DNA of 64,000 nucleotides, from positions 1 through 64,000 of the forward strand of contig JAGFIU010000042.1 of the NCBI GenBank assembly GCA_024103355.1. Direction: 5' to 3'. The stretch's first letter is position 1. Each line of letters starts with the position of its first letter. Of this stretch, positions 28,444-35,877 are shown one piece after another. The notes under the pieces were generated by a model that saw only the letters and a list, made by a program, of their open reading frames with translations, did not search any database and had not been told where the DNA came from. The translations under genes and the position numbers were made by a program. The stretch comes from Bacteroidota bacterium (GTDB lineage Bacteria; Bacteroidota; Bacteroidia; NS11-12g; UBA955).

Positions 28444-30356
28444 TCTAATAATCCTGTTTTATCTTTTACTACCCAATGATTGTTGAGCATCCAATTTATC
28501 GCAATAAGAAATTCGGCTAATGAACTACCCTTTAGTCCGGAACTTAATGTATGAATATCTTGTTTCTCATTGATTAACCTTTCCATTATAAAAGTTCTAT
28601 AGAACTCAAATTGCTTTGCTGAAAGGTTTCCGGAATCAGAGTCGATACATACATCGCATTTTTTACATTTATATTGTGTTTTTTCTCCAAAGTATTTTGC
28701 TATAAAATTATTACGACAGAGGCTTTTGTTGTGGATATATGAATTCATTCCCTCTAATCTCTTTATTGCTTTGTCTTGAAGTGAATTTATGAGTTTGCGA
28801 TTAGGGCTTATCTTGTCATATCGAGGTGTTGTCAATACAATCTGTGGTATTGTAGTCTTTGATTGATAATCTATGTATTCTTTATTATGAAGAAAATTCA
28901 ACATCTCAATTATCTTATTTTGGGGTTGGTTTAGGAGCAGTGCAATTTTCATTTCATCCACTTGAGTATAAAAGTCAAAGTATCCACCGCGTGTGCGTAA
29001 AAGTGCTAGAATTAGTTTATTGTATTCTTCGTTCTCAACTTGTAATTTATATAGTTCGGATGGTGATACTAAGATTTTTATTGTACTATTTATTATACCG
29101 TTTTCATTGAGATTCAGATATCCTGATTTTTGCAACATTGATATTGCGAAGTGAGTGCTGCGTATTGGGAGATTATATTCTGAGCAAAAGTTACTAAGTA
29201 TAAAGTCATGTGAAGTTCCCTCACCGGATCCAACCATGATTTTTAGATAATTACATAAATAATGATAGATTTTGTTCAGTGTTTTATCATCGGGATATTG
29301 TTCATCTATCTTGTGTTTTTCATTATCTAAGTCAGTATCAAAATAGCATAGAATACAAAAAGCTTTTTGCCCGTCTCTGCCGGCTCTACCCGCTTCTTGG
29401 TAGTATGACTCAATACAGTCAGGAGGTTCGTAATGTATAACAAAACGGACATCTGGTTTGTCTATCCCCATTCCAAATGCGTTTGTGCATACCATTATAC
29501 GAGTAGTATTGTTTATCCATTCTGTTTGTCTCAAATTTCGTTCTTCACTTGATAGTCCGGCATGGTAATAATTACAACTGATATTATTCCTTTGTAAATA
29601 GAGTGATAGTTGTTCTGTCCCGCGCCTATTTCGGCTGTAGATTATACCGGCTCCTTTTACATTATTACATATTTCCAGTATTTTAAGCTTTTTGTTTTCG
29701 GTTCTTCTTATTAGATAAATAAGATTTTCTCTAATGAAACTTCTTCTGAATATATTTTCACCATTTCTGAATTTAAGCGACTTTATAATATCTTTTACAA
29801 CCTCTTGAGTGGCTGAAGCTGTCAAAGCAAGCATTGGAACACCTGGGAATACCTCTCGTATTTCCGATATTTTTAAGTATTCAGGTCTAAAATCGTATCC
29901 CCATTGACTAATACAGTGTGCCTCATCAATAGCTACCAACCCCAATTCCATATTTTGTAACCAACCTTTGAACTCGTGAGATGCAAGTCGTTCGGGAGAA
30001 ATATAAAGGAAGTTGAGTTGATTTTTGACAGCCTGTTCTAGAATTGCGGATTGCTCTCCCTTTGTTTGACCTGAGAACAATGCAAGTGCCTTAATTCCTT
30101 TTGATTGCAAAGTTTCTACTTGATCTTGCATTAATGCAATCAGTGGCGAAATAACTAAACAAAGTTTTCCGATGATCAAAGCCGGTATTTGAAAGCAAAT
30201 AGATTTTCCACCACCGGTTGGAAGTAGGGCAAGAGTGTCCTTTCCCTCTAATATTGAAAGAATGATTTCCTTTTGTTGAGGTCTAAAATCATTATAACCC
30301 CAATATCTCTTTAGAATTTCATTTGGATCTCGGTTAGGACTCAATTTTCTTGACAA
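28422..30356 (-). CDS. recQ: ATP-dependent DNA helicase RecQ
   Basis: A 644-residue 3'-5' helicase. The Walker A motif is LLPTGGGKSICFQIP, motif II is AIDEAHCISQWGYDFRPEY, and the C-terminal helicase half has GMGIDKPDVRFVIHYEPP and YYQEAGRAGRDGQ. The RecQ zinc-binding and winged-helix part has the Cys cluster CKKCDVC near residue 570. The C-terminus is not a clear HRDC domain, unlike E. coli RecQ. The start is TTG at 30356; the nearby ATG is out of frame. Its role is DNA repair and recombination; the shared operon with two glycosyltransferases looks incidental. Confidence 0.93.
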   Translation of the reverse strand: MSRKLSPNRDPNEILKRYWGYNDFRPQQKEIILSILEGKDTLALLPTGGGKSICFQIPALIIGKLCLVISPLIALMQDQVETLQSKGIKALALFSGQTKGEQSAILEQAVKNQLNFLYISPERLASHEFKGWLQNMELGLVAIDEAHCISQWGYDFRPEYLKISEIREVFPGVPMLALTASATQEVVKDIIKSLKFRNGENIFRRSFIRENLIYLIRRTENKKLKILEICNNVKGAGIIYSRNRRGTEQLSLYLQRNNISCNYYHAGLSSEERNLRQTEWINNTTRIMVCTNAFGMGIDKPDVRFVIHYEPPDCIESYYQEAGRAGRDGQKAFCILCYFDTDLDNEKHKIDEQYPDDKTLNKIYHYLCNYLKIMVGSGEGTSHDFILSNFCSEYNLPIRSTHFAISMLQKSGYLNLNENGIINSTIKILVSPSELYKLQVENEEYNKLILALLRTRGGYFDFYTQVDEMKIALLLNQPQNKIIEMLNFLHNKEYIDYQSKTTIPQIVLTTPRYDKISPNRKLINSLQDKAIKRLEGMNSYIHNKSLCRNNFIAKYFGEKTQYKCKKCDVCIDSDSGNLSAKQFEFYRTFIMERLINEKQDIHTLSSGLKGSSLAEFLIAINWMLNNHWVVKDKTGLLEWKKGKK

Positions 30357-30372
30357 TTCATTTCTGAACTGT

Positions 30373-30404
30373 CAAAAATAAAAATTGAAAAAAAGGCATA
30401 TCAA
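30373..30404 (-). promoter_or_regulatory. Promoter of the recQ-glycosyltransferase operon
   Basis: On the minus strand, TTG (30402-30404), a 21-base spacer and TATTTTTG (30373-30380) lie 16 bases upstream of the TTG start of recQ. Transcription would begin about 12 bases before that start, which supports the chosen start codon. Confidence 0.5.
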
Positions 30405-30407
30405 TTA

Positions 30408-30788
30408 TTAATCCTCATCTTCTTGATCACCGTCCTCAGAACCGGAATTGTAGTCGTCCTCATCTTCTTCATCCTCGACTTCCAACTCATCATCGGGAAT
30501 TACTCCTTTAGGAATATCGTCTTTAGATAATGTTGAACTCACATCTTTTTCGTCATCTTCAAATTCATCTTCATCATAATCTTCCAACATTTCTTTAATC
30601 TGCTTACTCACTTTTACGAGGTATATAGTTGAATCTGTTTCAACCCTAACTGCGTAAATTAACTCACCCTTGGCATTTGGGAATTTAATTACATCATTCT
30701 CATATCCATTAGGATAGAGTTCTTCTAGCTTCTCCAATATTTCTTTTGGGAGCGAACTGTAATCAATGATAATGCGCTTCTTCTCCAT
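30408..30788 (-). CDS. Acidic conserved hypothetical protein
   Basis: A 126-residue cytoplasmic protein. The first 75 residues form a compact domain (IIIDYSSLPKEILEKLEELYPNGYENDVIKF; AVRVETDSTIYLVKV). The rest is a long run of Asp and Glu (for example EDYDEDEFEDDEKD and ELEVEDEEDEDD), surely disordered. Small proteins of this shape occur widely in Bacteroidota without known function. An acidic tail may mimic nucleic acid or bind basic proteins, but that is speculation. A TAnnTTTG box lies about 40 bases upstream. Confidence 0.75.
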   Translation of the reverse strand: MEKKRIIIDYSSLPKEILEKLEELYPNGYENDVIKFPNAKGELIYAVRVETDSTIYLVKVSKQIKEMLEDYDEDEFEDDEKDVSSTLSKDDIPKGVIPDDELEVEDEEDEDDYNSGSEDGDQEDED

Positions 30789-30828
30789 TCACTATTGTGC
30801 TTTTGATATCAGACTTCAAATAACTACT

Positions 30829-30836
30829 CAAAATTA
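30829..30836 (-). promoter_or_regulatory. Candidate -7 box for the acidic protein gene
   Basis: TAATTTTG on the minus strand, 40 bases before the start at 30788. No clear TTG lies at the -33 distance. Confidence 0.35.
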
Positions 30837-30867
30837 TTACGAATTTTTGAGCACTTTGCCTTATGGA

Positions 30868-32262
30868 TTAAACCGTATGTTTTTCCGACAAATTTCTTTC
30901 TATTAACCAAACTCGGCCTTCTCTTTTAATAAATACAACCTCGGAACCTTTAGGAATAAAACCACTTATAGAGTTAACATTAATGATTCTATTATGTATC
31001 ATTGCTTTTCCCTGCGGTTTGATTTCTGTTATAGCAACACCAATTTCACCTTTCCTTATATTGATACTTTCCTCTGAATTATCTTGTATAGAAGCGGTCA
31101 AATCTGATTCTAAACTCATTTTCCTTATTAATGTAGATTTATGTAATGAAATTCCTGAATATAAAAGCAATCCAATAAAAATGGCCAACGCAACACTAAC
31201 TATTAAAAAGGCATTTCCAATTTGAGATGGGCTCTGAATTGAAAAGTCAAATCCTTCATTTGGCAATAGACTTAAAACCAATCCGGACAAAATAGAAGCA
31301 ATACCAATGAGGCCTATTATTCCAAACCCCGGAATAGCAAATAATTCAATCAGAAGTAAAACAACACCAGCAATAAATAATAGGATTTCCCAATTATCTG
31401 CTAATCCATCTATATAGTTAGGCGCAAAATATAGGAGTGCTGATACTATTGAAACAATAATGGGAAAACCAATACCAGGTGTTCGCAATTCATAATATAT
31501 TCCTCCAATAATCAGCATTACAAGAATGCTACTGACCGCAGGATTTTTTAAAAAGCCAAAAACAATGTCAATAAAATTCTTCTCAACCTTAATGATTGTA
31601 TAATCTTGATATCCTTCAGCACTGATTACTTCCTCAATGCTGTTTTTTATTCCTTCACAAAACCCATTTCTTATAGCTTCTTCAGGAGTAAAGGTGAGAA
31701 CTTTCCCTTTCTCTGTAATACCTTTAATTTCTATATCCTCGTCAACCATAGCTTCTGCAATCTCGGGATTTCTAATCCATACTGTGTCTCCTTTGGATGT
31801 GACCTTTTTACCGTGCGCTTCAGCAGTTGAACGCATTAAACTTCTCATATAGCTTTGGTATTTGTCAGGTGCTGCGGTTCCTTCTTGAGTTACAACTGTT
31901 GCTGCACCAATGCTTGCACCTTTTGACATGTATATATGTTTGCATGCGATAGAAATGAGTGCCCCGGCAGATGCTGCATTTGGATTTATATATACAACAA
32001 CAGGTACCTTTGAGTTTAGTATTGAGTAGCGAATAGAGTCGGCATCTGCTACCAATCCTCCATAGGTATCCATATTGATTAATACTAAATCAGCATTAAG
32101 ATCTTTTGCAGTTTGAAGCGCTTTTCCTACTAGTCTTGTGGCTGATGGTGCAATTTCTTCTTTAATATCAAATACTACAATTTTTGATTGAGCTAATACA
32201 AATTCTGATGAGAAGAGAACTACAAATATAAAAAGTAGATTAAATAGACCTTTGCGAAACAT
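30868..32262 (-). CDS. NfeD-family membrane protein with ClpP-class serine protease domain
   Basis: A 464-residue membrane protein. A signal peptide covers about 1-24 (FVLAQ). The ClpP-class protease domain (about 27-200) has the Ser nucleophile in NPNAASAGALIS (S98) and a possible catalytic Lys at K134 in APDKYQSYMRS, the Ser-Lys dyad of SppA-like and NfeD-like enzymes. Several membrane helices follow (about 235-385). The C-terminal part (about 395-464) is the NfeD OB-fold, with GEIGVAITEIKPQGKAMI. Such long NfeD proteins usually act with stomatin-like proteins in membrane quality control; no stomatin gene is next to it. The start lies five bases after a TAnnTTTG box. Confidence 0.88.
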   Translation of the reverse strand: MFRKGLFNLLFIFVVLFSSEFVLAQSKIVVFDIKEEIAPSATRLVGKALQTAKDLNADLVLINMDTYGGLVADADSIRYSILNSKVPVVVYINPNAASAGALISIACKHIYMSKGASIGAATVVTQEGTAAPDKYQSYMRSLMRSTAEAHGKKVTSKGDTVWIRNPEIAEAMVDEDIEIKGITEKGKVLTFTPEEAIRNGFCEGIKNSIEEVISAEGYQDYTIIKVEKNFIDIVFGFLKNPAVSSILVMLIIGGIYYELRTPGIGFPIIVSIVSALLYFAPNYIDGLADNWEILLFIAGVVLLLIELFAIPGFGIIGLIGIASILSGLVLSLLPNEGFDFSIQSPSQIGNAFLIVSVALAIFIGLLLYSGISLHKSTLIRKMSLESDLTASIQDNSEESINIRKGEIGVAITEIKPQGKAMIHNRIINVNSISGFIPKGSEVVFIKREGRVWLIERNLSEKHTV

Positions 32263-32267
32263 TGCTG

Positions 32268-32275
32268 CAAAGATA
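32268..32275 (-). promoter_or_regulatory. -7 box five bases from the NfeD start codon
   Basis: TATCTTTG on the minus strand, followed by CAGCA and then ATG (32262). If used, the mRNA would have almost no 5' leader. Confidence 0.5.
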
Positions 32276-32297
32276 GATTGTTAAAACTGAAAGAGAT

Positions 32298-33395
32298 TTA
32301 CTTATGCATCGACTCTGTGATTTTTTTCACAATTTTTAATTCAGGAAAAAATTCTCTCGCAATTACCCTCAGTATTGTATAGACAGGTATTGCTGCGATC
32401 ATCCCGATAATTCCAAATAGTGTTCCTGCAATTAAAACTAAGAGAAATATTTCTAATGGATGCGCTTTTACACTTTTTGAAAATATGATTGGTTGTGTTA
32501 TGATATTGTCAATTGTTAGGGTAATGAGATACACAACCAAAATTTTTAGCGATAATATCCCAATACTGTTATGCAAGTCGATTGCTAATTCTGATGTTAT
32601 GCCCAATAATAACCCTAATATTATGCTCATCAAAGGTCCAATGTAGGGTATGAGATTAAGCAAACCGCTAATAATTCCTAGTATTAATGCATTCTCAATA
32701 CCAATCATTGCCAAGCCTGCCCAAATCATTAGCGTAATAATGCTTACTTGGATTATTAATCCCACAAAGTAGCGTGAGAGCAATTCTTTGATATTGTCAA
32801 TTGATTTACCCATTTTTTCGGTATGCCTATCAGGGGTTAGTGCAAAGATTGTTTCTCTCAATAAAGTTGCATCTTTTAGGAGAAAAAATGCAATAAAAAA
32901 CATTGAAAATATGGTGATTAGAATGCTAGAGGAAGTACTCAGCGCTGAACCAAAGTATTCTCCAATTTTTTTAGTTGAAACTATGTCTAAGATTTTATTG
33001 ATAATTCTTTCCCAATCTTGTGTGCTTGGCCATAAGTTTAAGTCTATAAGTTTTAGGATTAGATTTGAGGCCTGTGCTTGGACATTCGCTAATAGAATAT
33101 TAAAGTTAATACTTGAAAAGAATGCAACTTGTTCTGAAATTAATGGGATAAAAAGAAGTGTAATTGAAAGTGATAGCAGAGCGATAAGAAAGAGACAAAA
33201 GAAAGATGCAAGGGTGCGGGAAATTCTTATACCAAAGAATTTCTTTAATGTCAGAAAATTGACAATAGGTCTGCCAATGAAAGCCAAGATTATACCCAAG
33301 GATACATATAGGATAATATCAGATAAATATACAAAGCAAAAATAGATTGCTGTTGCGGCCAAAAGCCAAAGGACCCATTTATTGTTTATTTCCAT
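32298..33395 (-). CDS. AI-2E family transporter (PerM/YdiK-like permease)
   Basis: A 365-residue polytopic inner-membrane protein with about eight helices. It shows the family plan: two N-terminal hairpins (WVLWLLAATAIYFCFVYL; LASFFCLFLIALLSLSITLLFI), a long soluble stretch (about 95-150), then FFIAFFLLKDATLL and the conserved C-terminal half with LLNLIPYIGPLMSIILGLLLG and DNIITQPIIFSKSVKAHPLEIFLLVLIAGTLFGIIG. Members export diverse small molecules; the autoinducer name is historical. A TAnnTTTG box lies 16 bases upstream. Confidence 0.9.
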   Translation of the reverse strand: MEINNKWVLWLLAATAIYFCFVYLSDIILYVSLGIILAFIGRPIVNFLTLKKFFGIRISRTLASFFCLFLIALLSLSITLLFIPLISEQVAFFSSINFNILLANVQAQASNLILKLIDLNLWPSTQDWERIINKILDIVSTKKIGEYFGSALSTSSSILITIFSMFFIAFFLLKDATLLRETIFALTPDRHTEKMGKSIDNIKELLSRYFVGLIIQVSIITLMIWAGLAMIGIENALILGIISGLLNLIPYIGPLMSIILGLLLGITSELAIDLHNSIGILSLKILVVYLITLTIDNIITQPIIFSKSVKAHPLEIFLLVLIAGTLFGIIGMIAAIPVYTILRVIAREFFPELKIVKKITESMHK

Positions 33396-33411
33396 AAGCG
33401 ATAATCCCGTA

Positions 33412-33419
33412 CAAATGTA
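33412..33419 (-). promoter_or_regulatory. -7 box for the AI-2E transporter gene
   Basis: TACATTTG on the minus strand, 16 bases upstream of the ATG at 33395. Confidence 0.45.
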
Positions 33420-33493
33420 TTTTTTTCTAATGGTTCAAACTTAAGAAAATGAGTTATTAAATATGTGTATTAACTTTCAAATGGTTGATTTGC

Positions 33494-33501
33494 TATTTTT
33501 G
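33494..33501 (+). promoter_or_regulatory. -7 box six bases from the acetyltransferase start codon
   Basis: TATTTTTG followed by CAGCGC and ATG (33508). It implies a leader of only a few bases and rules against an upstream start at 33463. Confidence 0.5.
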
Positions 33502-33507
33502 CAGCGC

Positions 33508-34095
33508 ATGCAGACAGAAGAAAAAAACTACTTTGCACACGAAACTGCCATTATTGACGAGGGATGTGAAATTGGAGCCGGAACTAAGATTTGGCATTTT
33601 ACACATATTATGTCAAATTGTAAAATAGGTAATCATTGTAATTTTGGGCAGAATGTTGTTGTGTCTCCTGACGTAATTTTAGGTAATAATGTAAAAGTTC
33701 AAAACAATGTGTCAATCTATACGGGTGTTACATGTGATGATGACGTGTTTTTAGGCCCTTCCATGGTTTTTACAAATGTAATAAATCCCCGAAGTGCTGT
33801 CAATAGACGAAATCAGTATGCCAAAACCCATGTCGGACGTGGGGCAAGCATTGGTGCTAATGCAACGATTGTTTGTGGTCACGATATTGGGAAATTTGCA
33901 TTCATAGGTGCCGGTGCAGTAGTTACGAAAAATGTTCCTGACTACGCACTTGTTGTAGGCAACCCATCAAGACAAACCGGATGGATGAGTGAGTTTGGAC
34001 ATAAATTGGAATTCAATGAAAATGGAATTGCGAACTGTCCTGAAAGTGGTCAGATTTATGAATTAAAGAACGGAAGCGTTAGCAGAATTAAATAA
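33508..34095 (+). CDS. WbpD/WlbB-like sugar N-acetyltransferase, left-handed beta-helix
   Basis: A 195-residue hexapeptide-repeat acetyltransferase. The repeats (AIIDEGCEIGAGTKIWHFTHIMSNCKIGNHCNFGQNV and similar) build a left-handed beta-helix. The family marks are IWHFTHI, GPSMVFTNVINPRS and GRGASIGANATIVCGHDIGKFAFIGAGAVVTKNVPDYALVVGNP. Relatives acetylate the 3-amino group of UDP-sugars for O-antigen or capsule. The ATG at 33508 is chosen on the promoter box and on the usual family start. galE follows with one base between stop and start, so the two are coupled. Confidence 0.88.
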   Translation: MQTEEKNYFAHETAIIDEGCEIGAGTKIWHFTHIMSNCKIGNHCNFGQNVVVSPDVILGNNVKVQNNVSIYTGVTCDDDVFLGPSMVFTNVINPRSAVNRRNQYAKTHVGRGASIGANATIVCGHDIGKFAFIGAGAVVTKNVPDYALVVGNPSRQTGWMSEFGHKLEFNENGIANCPESGQIYELKNGSVSRIK

Positions 34096-34096
34096 T

Positions 34097-35116
34097 ATGT
34101 CAAAAGAAGTTTTGGTTACCGGAGGACTTGGGTTTATTGGTTCTCATACTGTTGTTGAAATGTTTTCTAATGGATATATTCCTATCATTGTGGATAATCT
34201 TAGCAATAGTTCCGAAGAGGTACTCTACGGAATTAAAAAAATAACCGGGAAAGTACCAACCTTTTATAACCTTGATGTAAACAACAAAACCGCATTGTCT
34301 AATGTTTTTTTCCAACATAAAATACAAGCAGTTATTCACTTTGCCGCATACAAAGCCGTTGGAGAAAGCGTTCAGAAACCGCTAATGTATTACAGAAATA
34401 ATGTTGGAGGGCTTATTACCTTATTGGAAGTAATGCAAGAGAATAACTGTCATAATATTGTGTTTTCTTCTTCATGTACAGTATATGGACAACCCACTAA
34501 TCTTCCTGTTGATGAAAGTTCACCGGTTGCAATTCCGGCTTCTCCTTATGGAAATACAAAAAAGATTTGTGAAGAGATATTATACGATAATCATGCTTTT
34601 AATGTTGTTTCACTTCGTTATTTCAACCCAATCGGAGCACATCCGTCATCTATGATTGGTGAACTACCTTTGGGTATTCCCAATAACTTGGTTCCCTATA
34701 TAACGCAAACTGCAATTGGTCTAAGAGAGAAGCTTACGGTCTATGGTAGCGATTATAATACTCCTGATGGAACATGTATTCGTGATTATTTGCATGTTTG
34801 CGATCTTGCGGATGCACATATTTTGGCTTTGGAGCGTATCAACTCAATAGGTTTTGGCGAAAAGGAGGGACATTTTGAAGTGTATAATCTTGGTACTGGA
34901 AATGGTTTTTCTGTTAAGGAGGTAATAGACACGTTTATAAGTTCTACCGGAGTTAATCTAAATTTCACTTATGGTCCAAGAAGAGAAGGTGATGTAGAGA
35001 AGGTTTGGGCAAACCCATCCAAAGCTAATAAAATACTAGGCTGGAAAACTAAACGTAATTTAACGGAGATGTTAGTTTCTGCTTGGGAATGGCAAAAAAA
35101 GATGAATAGTAAATAA
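34097..35116 (+). CDS. galE: UDP-glucose 4-epimerase
   Basis: A 339-residue short-chain dehydrogenase fold enzyme that interconverts UDP-glucose and UDP-galactose. It has the NAD motif VTGGLGFIGSHTVVEM, the Ser in SSSCTVYGQP, and the Tyr-x-x-x-Lys pair in SPYGNTKK. Substrate-side landmarks are RYFNPIGAHPSSMIGE, DGTCIRDYLHV and PRREGDVEKVWANPSKA. Length is typical. It forms an operon with the upstream acetyltransferase, which points to use in surface glycan synthesis. Confidence 0.95.
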   Translation: MSKEVLVTGGLGFIGSHTVVEMFSNGYIPIIVDNLSNSSEEVLYGIKKITGKVPTFYNLDVNNKTALSNVFFQHKIQAVIHFAAYKAVGESVQKPLMYYRNNVGGLITLLEVMQENNCHNIVFSSSCTVYGQPTNLPVDESSPVAIPASPYGNTKKICEEILYDNHAFNVVSLRYFNPIGAHPSSMIGELPLGIPNNLVPYITQTAIGLREKLTVYGSDYNTPDGTCIRDYLHVCDLADAHILALERINSIGFGEKEGHFEVYNLGTGNGFSVKEVIDTFISSTGVNLNFTYGPRREGDVEKVWANPSKANKILGWKTKRNLTEMLVSAWEWQKKMNSK

Positions 35117-35124
35117 CCAATATA

Positions 35125-35877
35125 TTAATGTTGTTGTCTGTACATATTGTCTAACACAATAGCAGTTGCCATTGCGGCATTCAAAGACTCTATATTCCCG
35201 GAACCGGGGATTGTAATTTTTTGAGAGATGTATCTTTCTACTTCTGAACTAATTCCACTCCCTTCATTTCCGATAACTATGATACAAGTTTGAGGAAAAT
35301 CAAATTGATGAATGTTTTTACCATCAAGAAATGTACCTATGATGGCTATGTTTTGTACTCTAGCTTGTCTAACCCATTGCTCTTTGTCTGTATAAATAAA
35401 TTTAATTTTTGCAAAACCTCCCATGCTAGCTTGAATGGTCTTTGGATTGAAGATATCTGCACAGCCTTTACTGAAACAAATATGGTTGATACCAAACCAA
35501 ACTGCCAACCGTATAATTGTACCAAGATTACCCGGATCTTGTATTTCATCTAAGAATAGGGATACGCCATACTTTATATCTTCTATTTGTAGCGGACTAT
35601 GCTGTATTGGAATAATGGCAATAACATCTCCGGGGTGCTCAAAAGAAGAAATTTTATCAATCTTATCAGAACAGTTTTCAATAATAATTGTTTGTGGAAA
35701 TAACCGAGTTAATTCAATATCTTTTTGCTTCCTAAAAAGGAATGTGTCGGGAATAAACTTCGTGTTTGTTAATTCCTTAATAGATTTTTTACCTTCGACC
35801 GCAAATTGGCTATATTTTTGCCTGAACTTTTTGGCTTTCAGCGAAGCAAATTGTTTTAACAGAGCATTACTGAGCAT
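35125..35877 (-). CDS. SpoU/TrmH family RNA 2'-O-methyltransferase
   Basis: A 250-residue SPOUT methyltransferase. The N-terminal part (LLKQFASLKAKKFRQKYSQFAVEGKKSI) is the RNA-binding region found in 23S rRNA methyltransferases such as RlmB relatives. The knotted SAM site appears as LDEIQDPGNLGTIIRLAVWFG, IIVIGNEGSGISSEVE and SLNAAMATAIVLDNM, the three SpoU motifs. The exact target base is not predictable. Its ATG (35877) directly abuts the TTG start of the divergent tamL gene. Confidence 0.92.
   Translation of the reverse strand: MLSNALLKQFASLKAKKFRQKYSQFAVEGKKSIKELTNTKFIPDTFLFRKQKDIELTRLFPQTIIIENCSDKIDKISSFEHPGDVIAIIPIQHSPLQIEDIKYGVSLFLDEIQDPGNLGTIIRLAVWFGINHICFSKGCADIFNPKTIQASMGGFAKIKFIYTDKEQWVRQARVQNIAIIGTFLDGKNIHQFDFPQTCIIVIGNEGSGISSEVERYISQKITIPGSGNIESLNAAMATAIVLDNMYRQQH

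Noticed and set aside
32788-33345. Plus-strand frame of 185 codons
   Set aside because: Antisense to a clear AI-2E permease; no family features.
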